Positions 19,882-29,024 of a stretch of DNA of 64,000 nucleotides are shown here, piece by piece. Each line of letters opens with the position of its first letter. Position 1 is the first letter of the stretch. Source of the stretch: Tepidimonas fonticaldi (GTDB lineage: Bacteria; Pseudomonadota; Gammaproteobacteria; Burkholderiales; Burkholderiaceae_C); contig NZ_VJOO01000009.1 in NCBI RefSeq assembly GCF_007556755.1, forward strand, positions 28,944-92,943. The letters run 5' to 3'. The notes under the pieces were generated by a model. The model saw nothing but the letters and a program-made list of their open reading frames with translations. It was not told the DNA's origin and did not search any database. The translations under genes and the position numbers were made by a program.

Positions 19882-20502
19882 ATGGCGGTGCGTGACCTGC
19901 GGCTGGTCGTCATCGATCGCGACGGCACTCTCAACCGGGATCCGGAAGACTTTCTGCACGGCCCGGACGATTGGGAGCCGCTGCCCGGCGCGCTGGAAGC
20001 CGTCGCGCGCCTGAACGAGGCCGGCTGGCGCGTGGTCGTTGCCTCCAACCAGTCGGGGCTGGGGCGCGGGTTGTTCGACGTGGACACCCTCAACGCGGTG
20101 CATGCCCGCATGCACAAGGCGCTGGCCAGGGTGGGCGGGCGCATCGACGCCGTGTTTTTCTGCCCCCACGCGCCGGAGGACGCCTGCGACTGCCGCAAGC
20201 CCGCGCCCGGGCTGTTTTTGCAGATTGCCGCCCGCTACGGCATCGCGCCGGCCCAGTTGGTGGCCGTGGGCGATTCGGTGCGCGACGCCTGCGCCGGGGT
20301 GGCCGCGGGCTGCGATACCCATCTGGTGCTGACCGGTCAGTCGGCCGTGCACCGCGATGGCACCCGCCCGGTCGGTCTGCCCGAGGGCGTCACCATCCAC
20401 GACGACCTGCTGGCCTTTGCCGACGCCCTCATCGCCCGCCATGCGCCAGCGGCCCGCGCGGCGGACGGGCCCGCCGGGGGGATGGGAGCGGCGCGCCCAT
20501 GA
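19882..20502 (+). CDS. gmhB: D-glycero-beta-D-manno-heptose-1,7-bisphosphate 7-phosphatase
   Basis: 206 residues, HAD superfamily. The nucleophile motif is VIDRDGTLNRD (D-x-D), motif II is SNQSG, and CPHAPEDACDCRKPAPG gives the C-x-H...C-x-C zinc loop typical of GmhB. VGDSVRDACAG is the acidic motif IV. It removes the 7-phosphate in heptose synthesis for LPS. The tail after residue 190 is low-complexity. The stop overlaps the plsC start (ATGA), so the two envelope genes are coupled. Confidence 0.93.
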   Translation: MAVRDLRLVVIDRDGTLNRDPEDFLHGPDDWEPLPGALEAVARLNEAGWRVVVASNQSGLGRGLFDVDTLNAVHARMHKALARVGGRIDAVFFCPHAPEDACDCRKPAPGLFLQIAARYGIAPAQLVAVGDSVRDACAGVAAGCDTHLVLTGQSAVHRDGTRPVGLPEGVTIHDDLLAFADALIARHAPAARAADGPAGGMGAARP

Positions 20503-21266
20503 TCATGAATGTCCTGCGCTCCTGGCTCCACCTGCTGTTCATGGGGGTGACGGTCGTGCCATGGGCCACGGCCGCGGTCGTCATGTCCCCGTTCGTCTCG
20601 GCCAACCGGCTGTACTGGTTTTGCGTGGGCTGGGTGCGGCTGCAGGTCTGGGCCGCGCGCTGGATGCTGGGCATCCGCAACGAGGTCATCGGCTGGGAGA
20701 ACCTGCCCGTCGGCGAGACGGCCCCCGCCATCCTGCTGGCCAAGCACCAATCGACGTGGGAGACGTTTTGCCTGCCGGCGCTCATGCCCCATCCGCTGGC
20801 CTTCGTCTTCAAGCGCGAGCTGCTCTATGTGCCCTTCTTCGGCTGGGCGCTGGGCCGGCTGGACATGGTCCACATCGACCGCGCCAAACGGGCGCAGGCC
20901 TTCAACAAGGTCGTGGAGCAGGGGCGCCGGCTGCTGGCGCGCGGCACCTGGGTGATCATGTTCCCCGAGGGCACCCGCGTCGCCCGTGGCGCCCGGGGCC
21001 AATACAAGACCGGCGGCAGCCGCCTGGCGGTGCAGACCGGCGCGCCCGTGATTCCCATCGCCGTCACGTCGGGCCGCTGCTGGCCGCGCCGGGCCATCGT
21101 CAAACGGCCGGGCACCGTGGTGTTTTCCATCGGCCGGCCCATCCCGAGCGAGGGCCGCGACCCCGAAGCGCTGATGCGCGAGGTCGAGGACTGGATCGAG
21201 TCCGAGATGCGCCGGCTCGACCCCGAGGCCTACCGCGACGAGCGCCAGGCGGCGCTGGCCGCCTAA
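20499..21266 (+). CDS. plsC: 1-acyl-sn-glycerol-3-phosphate acyltransferase
   Basis: 255 residues. It adds the second acyl chain to lysophosphatidate in phospholipid synthesis. A membrane segment lies near the N terminus (LLFMGVTVVPWATAAVVM). The acyltransferase motif I appears as KHQSTWET, that is H-x4-E instead of H-x4-D. Motif III FPEGTRVARG and motif IV GAPVIPIAVTSG are intact. I chose ATG 20499, which overlaps the gmhB stop; MNV two codons on is an alternative. Confidence 0.92.
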   Translation: MIMNVLRSWLHLLFMGVTVVPWATAAVVMSPFVSANRLYWFCVGWVRLQVWAARWMLGIRNEVIGWENLPVGETAPAILLAKHQSTWETFCLPALMPHPLAFVFKRELLYVPFFGWALGRLDMVHIDRAKRAQAFNKVVEQGRRLLARGTWVIMFPEGTRVARGARGQYKTGGSRLAVQTGAPVIPIAVTSGRCWPRRAIVKRPGTVVFSIGRPIPSEGRDPEALMREVEDWIESEMRRLDPEAYRDERQAALAA

Positions 21267-21276
21267 GGGCTGTCGG

Positions 21277-21888
21277 GTGTCGCGGCTGCCCGCTGCCCCA
21301 CCGCAACCGCCCGCGACGCCAACCGCGTGGGCGCATCCGCGCGCCAACCGCGAGGTCGAGCTGCACGGGGTGCGCATCGCGTACGAATTTCGGCGCAGCG
21401 CGCGGCGGACCATCGGTCTGTCGGTTGGCCCCCACGGCCTGAGCGTGCGCGCCCCGCGCTGGGCCACGTGGCCGGAGATCGAAGGTTTTCTGTGCCGCAA
21501 AGCGGCCTGGGTGCTGGCCCATCTGCACCGCCAAGCCACCCGGCCGCGCCCCGCCTGGCCCGAACCGACCCCCGCCCTGCGCGCGCAGGCGCGCGCGCTG
21601 TTTGCCGCGCGCGTGGCCCACTACGCCCCGCTGCTGGCCGTGCGTCCGGCGGCGCTGCGGGTGTCGTCGGCGCGCACGCGCTGGGGCAGTGCCAGCACGC
21701 GGGGCACGGTGTCGCTCAACTGGCGGCTCGTCTGCCTGCCGGCGGAGCTGCTGGATTACGTCGTGGTGCACGAGCTGGCGCACCTGCGCGAGATGCACCA
21801 CGGCCCCGCCTTCTGGGCCCTGGTTGCTGCGGTGCTGCCGGACTACGCCGAGCGCCGCGCGGCCCTGCGGCGCTACGCTCTCGGCTGA
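21277..21888 (+). CDS. YgjP/SprT-type M48-like metallopeptidase (DUF45)
   Basis: 203 residues. The C-terminal half holds VVVHELAHLREMHHGPAFW, the HExxH zinc site with the third ligand in the following His. The segment RVSSARTRWGSASTRGTVSLNWRLV is the diagnostic block of the YgjP-like family. The N-terminal half (RRSARRTIGLSVGPHGLSVRAP) is the family's beta-rich domain. The start is GTG 21277, 10 bp after plsC. Physiological substrate unknown. Confidence 0.88.
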   Translation: MSRLPAAPPQPPATPTAWAHPRANREVELHGVRIAYEFRRSARRTIGLSVGPHGLSVRAPRWATWPEIEGFLCRKAAWVLAHLHRQATRPRPAWPEPTPALRAQARALFAARVAHYAPLLAVRPAALRVSSARTRWGSASTRGTVSLNWRLVCLPAELLDYVVVHELAHLREMHHGPAFWALVAAVLPDYAERRAALRRYALG

Positions 21889-21951
21889 TCCCTCTCGACG
21901 GGGAGGCCTCGATCGGCCCCGGCCCGGTGTCAGACGGATCTGCGCGCGCCT

Positions 21952-22896
21952 TCAGAGCGACCGGGCGATGGCCGCAAAGGCGCTCGCCAGCGCCACCGCA
22001 TGCACCAGCGCCGCGCCGATGGTCAGGCCAATCACCGGGCGCAGCGTGGCCACGGGCCGGCCCGTGGCCACATGCCGCCACAACAGGCTTGCCGCCGCCA
22101 GCGACAGCGGCAGCGAGGCCAGCCCCCACCACGCCGTCTCCGGCGCGATCACGCCCAGCACCGCGGCCGCCAAGGCCCCGTGGGCCAGCACCACCAGCGC
22201 CGTGTACAGGGCTGCCACGCCGATCGGGCCCAGGCGCACCGCGAGCGTGCGCTTGCCCACCTGGGCATCCCAGGGGGCGTCCGGCAGCCCGTTGACCAGC
22301 AAAATGGCCGCCACCAGCAGCGCAAAGGGGATGGCCGACACCATGGGCACGATCAGCCATTGTCCGCGCTGGGTGTAGTAAGCGCCCAGGACGACCAGCC
22401 ACCACGCCAGCGCCACCGTCAGCTCGCCGGCGCCGCGCGCCATCAGCCGCAGCGGCGGTGCCGAATAGGCCCAGCCGAGCAGCAGGCCGCCCAGCCCGAT
22501 GGCGATCAACCCGCCGCCTGCCGTCAGGGCCAGCCACAGCCCGCCCAGCACCACCAACCCCGTCAGCCCCAGGGCCAGGTGCCGCGCATGGGCGGGCGAT
22601 GCGGCCCCATCGGGGATCACGCGCGAGCCCCCCGTGAACGGCGACAGCGGCGCCGGGTTGAGGGCGTCCGCCCCGCTCAGCGCATCGTGGTAGTCGTTCC
22701 AGACGTTGGCCGCCGCATGGGCCATGGCCGCCAGCGCCAGCGTCACGCCCGCGCGCAGCGGGTCGAATCCGCAGCCACAGGCCGCCGCCATCGCCAGGCC
22801 CAGCGCCACGCCGGCCACGGTCACCCAAAGAAAACCCGGGCGACTCAGCCGCCATGCCGCGGACAGGCTCAAAGGGGTGTTGGGGGATACCGTCAT
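21952..22896 (-). CDS. UbiA-family prenyltransferase
   Basis: 314 residues with eight or nine membrane helices. The first Asp-rich motif is NVWNDYHDALSGAD (N-D-x-x-D type) near residue 75 and the second is DAPWDAQVGKRTLAVRLG near 195, both needed for Mg-diphosphate binding. The layout is closer to MenA-like 1,4-dihydroxy-2-naphthoate prenyltransferases than to UbiA proper. The aromatic acceptor is not known. I took the ATG at 22896; TTG 22914 and GTG 22905 are alternatives. It is divergent from liuR and could share control by the LiuR box at 23011. Confidence 0.85.
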   Translation of the reverse strand: MTVSPNTPLSLSAAWRLSRPGFLWVTVAGVALGLAMAAACGCGFDPLRAGVTLALAAMAHAAANVWNDYHDALSGADALNPAPLSPFTGGSRVIPDGAASPAHARHLALGLTGLVVLGGLWLALTAGGGLIAIGLGGLLLGWAYSAPPLRLMARGAGELTVALAWWLVVLGAYYTQRGQWLIVPMVSAIPFALLVAAILLVNGLPDAPWDAQVGKRTLAVRLGPIGVAALYTALVVLAHGALAAAVLGVIAPETAWWGLASLPLSLAAASLLWRHVATGRPVATLRPVIGLTIGAALVHAVALASAFAAIARSL

Positions 22897-23010
22897 CGGT
22901 ATCACTATAGCCAAGCCGCGGCGTGTTGCGACATGCTCCGTCTCTTTCGGTGTGCCGCCGGCCCGCCTCCCTGCCGCCCGGGCGCACTCTGCCGTAAGAT
23001 CGGGCCTGCA

Positions 23011-23032
23011 TTGACGTTTACGTCAACGTCAA
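23011..23032. promoter_or_regulatory. LiuR operator, upstream copy (near-perfect palindrome)
   Basis: TTGACGTTTAC followed by GTCAACGTCAA. The 22 bases match the palindrome at 23503-23524 except for one base, which leaves one mismatched pair in the dyad. It lies 48 bp before liuR and 11 bp after a TAAGAT (22995-23000) that could be the liuR -10. This position suits self-repression of liuR. The ubiA-type gene starts 115 bp away on the other strand. Confidence 0.8.
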
Positions 23033-23079
23033 ATTTGGCGGCCCCCGCCTCGGCGCGCCGCCGTTCACCGTCACCCGCC

Positions 23080-23502
23080 ATGGCGAGCAGCACCACCTAC
23101 ACCATCAGCGATCTGGCACGCGAATTCGACCTGACCACGCGCGCCATCCGCTTCTACGAAGACATGGGGTTGCTCAGCCCGCGCCGGGAAGGCCCGGGCG
23201 GGCGCAGCCGGGTCTATTCCGCGCGCGACCGCACGCGCCTGAAGCTGGTGCTGCGTGCCAAGCGCCTGGGCCTGAGCCTGTCCGAGGCCAAGGACCTGAT
23301 CGACATGTACGACAGCCCCCGCGATACGGGGCCGCAGTTGCGCAAGTTTTTGCAGGTGCTGGCCGCCCACCGGCGCCAGATCGAGGAGCAGATGGCCGAC
23401 CTGCAGGCCACGCTGGACGAGATCAAGGTGCACGAGAAAGAAGCGCGCACCTTGCTGGCCCGCCTGGGCGACGGGGCGAGCCCGCCCGAAAAAGCGGCAT
23501 AA
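23080..23502 (+). CDS. liuR: MerR-family regulator of branched-chain amino acid catabolism
   Basis: 140 residues. The N-terminal winged helix-turn-helix is clear (YTISDLAREFDLTTRAIRFYEDMGLLSPRR, residues ~7-36), with GRSRVYSARDRTRLKLV following. A coiled-coil dimerisation region runs about 95-130 (HRRQIEEQMADLQATLDEIK). It has no Cys cluster for metal sensing, consistent with the LiuR group that responds to an acyl-CoA intermediate. Assignment rests on its place at the head of the isovaleryl-CoA dehydrogenase operon and the two flanking palindromes. ATG 23080. Confidence 0.88.
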   Translation: MASSTTYTISDLAREFDLTTRAIRFYEDMGLLSPRREGPGGRSRVYSARDRTRLKLVLRAKRLGLSLSEAKDLIDMYDSPRDTGPQLRKFLQVLAAHRRQIEEQMADLQATLDEIKVHEKEARTLLARLGDGASPPEKAA

Positions 23503-23524
23503 TTGACGTTTACGTAAACGTCAA
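23498..23524 (+). promoter_or_regulatory. liu operon promoter element with perfect LiuR palindrome
   Basis: CATAAT (23498-23503) is a good -10 element that overlaps the liuR stop codon TAA. It runs straight into a perfect 22-bp palindrome, 23503-23524, built from TTGACGTTTAC and its exact reverse complement GTAAACGTCAA. A repressor bound here would cover the transcription start of the thioesterase-ivd operon. No convincing -35 is visible. Confidence 0.8.
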
Positions 23525-23561
23525 TCAAAGCGTTCGCTACCCCGCGCCGGAGAACTCGCCC

Positions 23562-24008
23562 GTGACCGCTGCCGCCCCCGATCCGACCGCGCTGCGCGAG
23601 CGCGTCGCCGCCAGCCTGGCCCGCCAGGGCATGATGCGCCACCTGGGCGTGCGGCTGGTCGATGTGGCGCCGGGCACCGTGACGCTGGCACTGCCGTACT
23701 CGGACAAGGTGACGCAGCAGCAGGATGGCTTCCACGGCGGCGCCATGGGGGCGCTGGCCGACATCGCGGGGGGCTACGCCGGCCTGACCGTGGCCCCGGA
23801 CGGCATGGAAGTCACCACCGTCGAATACAAGATCAATTTCCTCGCCGCCTTCCAGGACGGCGAGTTGCTGGCCATCGGTCGCGTCGTGCGCGCCGGCCGG
23901 CGCATCATCGTCACCACGGCGGAACTGGTGCATGTGGCCCCCGACGGCACGCGCAGCCCCTGCGCGGTCATGCAGCAGACGCTGGTGCCGGTGCCCAAGA
24001 CCTATTGA
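23562..24008 (+). CDS. PaaI-type hotdog thioesterase
   Basis: 148 residues, single hotdog domain. The PaaI signature is QQDGFHGGAMGALADIAGGYAG (residues ~45-66), followed by TTVEYKINFLAAFQDGELLA and GRRIIVTTAELVH. It should cleave an acyl-CoA thioester. Its place as first gene after the LiuR box suggests that it recycles CoA from a branched or dead-end intermediate, which is inference. The start is GTG 23562, with GGAG ten bases upstream. Confidence 0.85.
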   Translation: MTAAAPDPTALRERVAASLARQGMMRHLGVRLVDVAPGTVTLALPYSDKVTQQQDGFHGGAMGALADIAGGYAGLTVAPDGMEVTTVEYKINFLAAFQDGELLAIGRVVRAGRRIIVTTAELVHVAPDGTRSPCAVMQQTLVPVPKTY

Positions 24009-24047
24009 CCGCGATTCCACCCCGATCCCCACTCCAGGAGACGACCC

Positions 24048-25229
24048 ATGACCCACTTGCCCGGCCTCGATTTCCAGCTCGGTGACGACATCGATGCGCT
24101 GCGCGACGCGGTGCGCGCCTTTGCCCAGGCCGAAATCGCCCCGCGGGCCGCGGAGATCGACCGCACCGACCAGTTCCCGATGGACCTGTGGCGCAAGATG
24201 GGCGAGCTGGGCGTGCTCGGCATCACCGTGGAGGAGGAGTACGGCGGTGCGGCCATGGGCTATCTGGCGCACATGATCGCGATGGAGGAAATCAGCCGCG
24301 CCAGCGCGTCGGTAGGCCTGTCGTACGGTGCGCATTCCAACCTGTGCGTCAACCAGATCCGCCGCAACGGCACCGAGGCGCAGAAGCGCAAATACCTGCC
24401 CAAGCTGATCACCGGCGAGCATGTCGGCGCGCTGGCGATGAGCGAGCCCGGCGCCGGCTCCGACGTGGTGAGCATGAAGCTGCGCGCCGAGGACAAGGGC
24501 GGCTACTACCTGCTCAACGGCAGCAAGATGTGGATCACCAACGGCCCCGACGCCGACACGCTGGTGGTCTATGCCAAGACCGAGCCCGAGCTGGGCGCGC
24601 GCGGCATCACCGCCTTCCTGATCGAAAAGGGCATGAAGGGCTTTTCCATCGCGCAGAAGCTCGACAAGCTGGGCATGCGCGGCAGCCACACCGGCGAGCT
24701 GGTGTTCCAGAACGTCGAGGTGCCGGCGGAGAACATCCTGGGCGGCCTCAACAACGGCGTCAAGGTGCTGATGAGCGGGCTGGACTACGAGCGCGCGGTG
24801 CTCGCCGCGGGGCCCGTCGGCATCATGCAGGCGGTGATGGACAACGTCATCCCCTACATCCACGACCGCAAGCAGTTCGGCCAGAGCATCGGCGAGTTCC
24901 AGTTGATTCAGGGCAAGGTCGCCGACATGTACACCACGCTGCAGGCGGCGCGCTCGTTCCTGTACACCGTCGGCAAGAACCTGGACCGGCTGGGCGCGGC
25001 GCATGTGCGGCAGGTGCGCAAGGACTGCGCCAGCGTCATCCTGTGGTGTGCCGAGCAGGCCACCAAGATGGCTGGCGACGGCATCCAGATCTTCGGCGGC
25101 AACGGCTACATCAATGAGTATCCGCTCGGCCGCCTGTGGCGCGATGCCAAGCTGTACGAGATCGGTGCCGGCACCAGCGAGATCCGGCGCATGCTGATCG
25201 GCCGCGAACTGTTCGCGGAGACCCTGTAA
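24048..25229 (+). CDS. ivd: isovaleryl-CoA dehydrogenase
   Basis: 393 residues. It oxidises isovaleryl-CoA to 3-methylcrotonyl-CoA with FAD, the committed step of leucine degradation. The catalytic Glu248 sits in [19 protein letters not shown], the position specific to isovaleryl-CoA dehydrogenases and not the usual C-terminal Glu. Also [15 protein letters not shown] and the C-terminal [21 protein letters not shown] and [23 protein letters not shown] precedes ATG 24048. The stop TAA shares its last base with the next start (TAATG). Also called liuA. Confidence 0.95.
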   Translation: MTHLPGLDFQLGDDIDALRDAVRAFAQAEIAPRAAEIDRTDQFPMDLWRKMGELGVLGITVEEEYGGAAMGYLAHMIAMEEISRASASVGLSYGAHSNLCVNQIRRNGTEAQKRKYLPKLITGEHVGALAMSEPGAGSDVVSMKLRAEDKGGYYLLNGSKMWITNGPDADTLVVYAKTEPELGARGITAFLIEKGMKGFSIAQKLDKLGMRGSHTGELVFQNVEVPAENILGGLNNGVKVLMSGLDYERAVLAAGPVGIMQAVMDNVIPYIHDRKQFGQSIGEFQLIQGKVADMYTTLQAARSFLYTVGKNLDRLGAAHVRQVRKDCASVILWCAEQATKMAGDGIQIFGGNGYINEYPLGRLWRDAKLYEIGAGTSEIRRMLIGRELFAETL

Positions 25230-25891
25230 TGCCCCTGCGCCACCTGCTGGCCCACAACCGCGACTGGGCGTCGCGGATGGAGGCGGAACGCCCGGGGTTC
25301 TTCTCGGGGCTGGCCGGGCAGCAGTCGCCGCGCTACATGTGGATCGGCTGCTCCGACAGCCGGGTGCCGGCCAACCAGATCACCGGGTTGGAGCCGGGCG
25401 AGGTCTTCGTGCACCGCAACGTGGCCAACGTGGTGGTGCCCACCGACCTGAACTGCCTGACCACCATCCAGTACGCGGTGGACATGCTGCACGTGGAGCA
25501 TGTGATGGTGGTCGGCCACTACGGTTGCGGCGGGGTGCATGCCGTGCTGGAGGGCATACGCGTCGGCTTGGCCGACAACTGGCTGCGCCATGTGCGCGAC
25601 GTGGCGGACCGCCACCAGCGCCTGCTGCAGGTGGCGCCCGCCGAGCGCCGGCTGGACGTGCTGTGCGAGCTCAACGTCATCGAGCAGGTGCGGCACGTTG
25701 CGCAGTCCACGGTCATCCAGGACGCCTGGGCGCGCGGCCAGCCCGTCATGCTGCACGGCTGGGTGTACGGCCTCAAGGACGGCCTGCTGCAGGACCTGCG
25801 CGTGTCCATGCGCGGCGCCGACGAGGTGGAAGCCGCTCATCGCGCCGCCTGCGAGGGGGTCGCGCAACGCCACGGGCTCGTTCTGTCATGA
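25229..25891 (+). CDS. can: beta-class carbonic anhydrase
   Basis: 220 residues. It interconverts CO2 and bicarbonate. The zinc ligands are Cys41 (IGCSDSRVPANQITGLEPGE), His97 and Cys100 (GHYGCGGV), with the Asp43/Arg45 dyad intact. HRNVANVV and the C-terminal HGWVYGLKDGLLQDL match E. coli Can. It is coupled to ivd by a one-base TAATG overlap. In this operon the likely role is to provide bicarbonate for methylcrotonyl-CoA carboxylase encoded 13 kb downstream, an inference from context. Confidence 0.93.
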   Translation: MPLRHLLAHNRDWASRMEAERPGFFSGLAGQQSPRYMWIGCSDSRVPANQITGLEPGEVFVHRNVANVVVPTDLNCLTTIQYAVDMLHVEHVMVVGHYGCGGVHAVLEGIRVGLADNWLRHVRDVADRHQRLLQVAPAERRLDVLCELNVIEQVRHVAQSTVIQDAWARGQPVMLHGWVYGLKDGLLQDLRVSMRGADEVEAAHRAACEGVAQRHGLVLS

Positions 25892-25924
25892 TGGCGCGGT
25901 GTCCACCGCCGTAGGAAAGACCGC

Positions 25925-27814
25925 ATGCTGCCGCGCCGACTCGACTCCTCGCTCGCCTACGACATCGCCCGCGCGATGATCGATGGCTTCAACCGCCACT
26001 ACCGGCTCTTTCGCACCGAGTCGGCCCGCGCCAAGCACCGCTTCGAGACCGCGGACTGGGTGGGCCAGCAGCGGGCGCAGCGCGAGCGCATCGAGTTCTA
26101 CGACCTGCGCGTCAAGGAGTGCGTCACGCGCCTGGAGCGGGAGTTCCACGCCTCGCAGCAGCCGATGGAGGTGTGGCAGCAGGTCAAGCTGCTCTACATC
26201 GGCATGCTGGTGGATCACCGCCAGCCGGAGCTGGCCGAGACCTTCTTCAACTCGGTCACGACCAAGATCCTGCACCGCAGCTATTTCCAGAACGATTTCA
26301 TCTTCGTGCGGCCGGCCATCAGCACCGAGTACATCGAGCCGGAAGACCCCAAATCGCACACCACCTACCGCTGCTACTACCCCAAGTCGGTCGATGAACT
26401 GCCCGCCACCCTGACCCGCCTGATCGAGGACTTTGGCCTGCGCGTCCCGTTCGAGGACCTGGCGCGCGACGTGGGCGACGTGCTGGCGGCGCTGCTGCCG
26501 CTGTTCGACCATGGCCGCCTGCGGGCCAACTTCCAGATTCAGGTGCTGGACAGCCTGTTCTACCGCAACAAAGGGGCGTACGCGGTGGGCAAGCTGATCA
26601 ACGGCTTTCAGGAGGTGCCCTTTGCCCTGCCCATCCTGCACGGGGCGGCCGGTCGGCTCGTCATCGACGCGCTGCTGCACGGCGAGGACGACCTGCTGAT
26701 GATCTTCAGCTTCGCGCGGGCCTACTTCATGGTGGACATGGAGGTGCCCAGCGCCTACGTGCAGTTCCTGCGCAGCATGATGCCGCGCAAACCCCGCGCG
26801 GAGTTCTACAACGCGCTGGGCCTGGCCAAGCAGGGCAAGACGCTTTTCTACCGCGACTTCCTCTACCACCTGCGGCACAGCACCGACCAGTTCCGCATCG
26901 CCCCCGGCATCAAGGGCATGGTCATGCTGGTGTTCGACCTGCCGAGCTTTCCGTTCGTGTTCAAGGTCATCAAGGACTACTTCCCGCCGCAAAAGGACAC
27001 GACGCGCGAGCAGATCCGCGGCAAATACCAGCTCGTCAAACAGCACGACCGCGTCGGCCGCATGGCCGATACGCTGGAGTTCAGCGGCGTGGGCTTCCCC
27101 CGCGAGCGGTTCACCGACGAGCTGATCGAGGAAATCCAGAAGTTCGCGCCCAGCCAGATCGAGATCGGCGACCGCAACGGCGACGGCAACGTCGAGGTCT
27201 TCCTCAAGCACGTCTACATCGAGCGGCGCATGATCCCGCTCAACATCTACCTGCAGGAGTGCTTCGACACCCTGAGCAAGGATCCGGGCAATGCAACGGC
27301 CCGCCAGCAGCTCGAGCATGCCGTCATCGAGTACGGCAACGCGATCAAGGACCTGGTGGCGGCCAACATCTTCCCCGGCGACATGCTGTGGAAGAACTTT
27401 GGCATCACGCGCCACGGCAAGGTGGTGTTCTACGACTACGACGAGATCGAGTACATCACCGACTGCAACTTCCGCCGCGTGCCGCCGCCGCGCGACGAGG
27501 ACGACGAGATGAGCGGCGAGGTCTGGTATTCGGTGGGGCCGCACGACGTCTTCCCCGAGACCTTTGGCCCCTTCCTGCTGGGCAACCCGATGGTGCGCGA
27601 AATCTTCATGCGCCACCATGGCGACTTGCTGGATGTGGCCTTCTGGCAGGGCCACAAGGAGCGCATCCTGGCCGGCCACGTCCACGACGTTTTCCCCTAC
27701 GAGCGCGAGCGGCGTTTCTGCGCGCAGCGCGCCGTGCCCCTTTCCCCCACGGCCGAGGCCGCGAATGCGCCGGCCGCCACCTCCACCCTCCATCCGACAG
27801 GAGCCACAGCATGA
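25925..27814 (+). CDS. aceK: isocitrate dehydrogenase kinase/phosphatase
   Basis: 629 residues, about 50 longer than the E. coli enzyme, mainly because of a C-terminal Ala/Pro-rich tail. It switches isocitrate dehydrogenase off (kinase) or on (phosphatase) and so steers carbon into the glyoxylate bypass. Recognised by [17 protein letters not shown], the regulatory N-terminal region, and the kinase part with [22 protein letters not shown] and [19 protein letters not shown]. It is separated from aceA/aceB, with which it is linked in enterics, and placed in the leucine operon. It overlaps the thiolase start by 4 bp. Confidence 0.95.
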   Translation: MLPRRLDSSLAYDIARAMIDGFNRHYRLFRTESARAKHRFETADWVGQQRAQRERIEFYDLRVKECVTRLEREFHASQQPMEVWQQVKLLYIGMLVDHRQPELAETFFNSVTTKILHRSYFQNDFIFVRPAISTEYIEPEDPKSHTTYRCYYPKSVDELPATLTRLIEDFGLRVPFEDLARDVGDVLAALLPLFDHGRLRANFQIQVLDSLFYRNKGAYAVGKLINGFQEVPFALPILHGAAGRLVIDALLHGEDDLLMIFSFARAYFMVDMEVPSAYVQFLRSMMPRKPRAEFYNALGLAKQGKTLFYRDFLYHLRHSTDQFRIAPGIKGMVMLVFDLPSFPFVFKVIKDYFPPQKDTTREQIRGKYQLVKQHDRVGRMADTLEFSGVGFPRERFTDELIEEIQKFAPSQIEIGDRNGDGNVEVFLKHVYIERRMIPLNIYLQECFDTLSKDPGNATARQQLEHAVIEYGNAIKDLVAANIFPGDMLWKNFGITRHGKVVFYDYDEIEYITDCNFRRVPPPRDEDDEMSGEVWYSVGPHDVFPETFGPFLLGNPMVREIFMRHHGDLLDVAFWQGHKERILAGHVHDVFPYERERRFCAQRAVPLSPTAEAANAPAATSTLHPTGATA

Positions 27815-28998
27815 GCCAAGCCGATCCGATCGTCATCGTCGGTGCCGCGCGCACCCCCATGGGCAGCTTCCAGGGCGACTTTTCCGCGCTGGCCGCGCAC
27901 GACTTGGGCGCCGCCGCCATCCGCGCCGCCGTGGAGCGCGCGGGCATCCAGCCCGATGCGGTGGACGAGGTGCTGATGGGCAACTGCCTGATGGCCGGCC
28001 AGGGGCAGGCCCCGGCGCGGCAGGCGGCGCTCAAGGCCGGCCTGCCCAAGAGCGCGGGCGCGGTGACGCTGTCCAAGATGTGCGGCTCGGGCATGCGCGC
28101 GGCGATGTTTGCCCACGACATGCTCGCGGCGGGCACGGCGGACGTCATGGTCGCCGGCGGCATGGAAAGCATGACCAACGCGCCGTACCTGCTGCTCAAG
28201 GGCCGCGGCGGCTACCGCATGGGGCACGACCGCGTCTTCGACCACATGATGCTCGACGGCCTGGAGGACGCCTACGAGCCCGGCCGCAGCATGGGCACCT
28301 TCGGCGAGGACTGCGCCGCCAAGTACCAGTTCACCCGCGAGCAGCAGGATGCGTTTGCCACCGCCTCGGTGACACGGGCCCAGAAAGCCGTGGCCGACGG
28401 CAGCTTCGCGGCCGAGATCACCCCCGTCACCGTCAAGGAGCGCGCCGGCGAGCGCGTCGTTGCCAGCGACGAGGGCCCGGGCAAGATCAAGCTCGACAAG
28501 ATCCCGCAGCTCAAGCCCGCGTTCAAAAAGGACGGCACCATCACGGCCGCCTCCAGCTCGTCGATCAACGACGGTGCGGCGGCCCTGGTGCTGATGCGCG
28601 CCTCCACCGCCGAGCGGCTGGGCTGCACGCCGCTGGCGCGCATCGTCGGCCACGCCACCCATGCGCAGGAGCCCAACTGGTTCACCACCGCGCCGGTCGG
28701 CGCCACGCGCAAGCTGCTCGCCAAGACGGGCTGGCAAGTGTCCGACGTGCAGCTGTGGGAGGTCAACGAGGCCTTTGCCGTCGTGCCGATGGCGCTGATG
28801 GCCGAGCTGGGCGTCTCCCACGACATCGTCAACGTGCACGGCGGCGCCTGCGCACTGGGGCACCCGATCGGCGCCAGCGGCGCGCGCATCATGGTGACGC
28901 TGATGTATGCGCTCAAGGCGCGCGGCCTCAAGCGCGGCGTGGCCACGCTGTGCATCGGCGGCGGCGAGGGCACCGCCATCGCGCTGGAGATGCTCTGA
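27811..28998 (+). CDS. acetyl-CoA C-acetyltransferase (thiolase)
   Basis: 395 residues. Catalytic residues are all present: Cys91 in [11 protein letters not shown], His351 in [11 protein letters not shown] and Cys381 in [11 protein letters not shown]. It starts at ATG 27811 inside the aceK stop (ATGA). In the leucine pathway it would split acetoacetyl-CoA into two acetyl-CoA. The CoA-transferase or acetoacetyl-CoA synthetase needed to make that substrate from acetoacetate is not obvious in the window. Confidence 0.93.
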   Translation: MSQADPIVIVGAARTPMGSFQGDFSALAAHDLGAAAIRAAVERAGIQPDAVDEVLMGNCLMAGQGQAPARQAALKAGLPKSAGAVTLSKMCGSGMRAAMFAHDMLAAGTADVMVAGGMESMTNAPYLLLKGRGGYRMGHDRVFDHMMLDGLEDAYEPGRSMGTFGEDCAAKYQFTREQQDAFATASVTRAQKAVADGSFAAEITPVTVKERAGERVVASDEGPGKIKLDKIPQLKPAFKKDGTITAASSSSINDGAAALVLMRASTAERLGCTPLARIVGHATHAQEPNWFTTAPVGATRKLLAKTGWQVSDVQLWEVNEAFAVVPMALMAELGVSHDIVNVHGGACALGHPIGASGARIMVTLMYALKARGLKRGVATLCIGGGEGTAIALEML

Positions 28999-29024
28999 TG
29001 CGCGCGGCGGCGCGGCGCCGAGGC

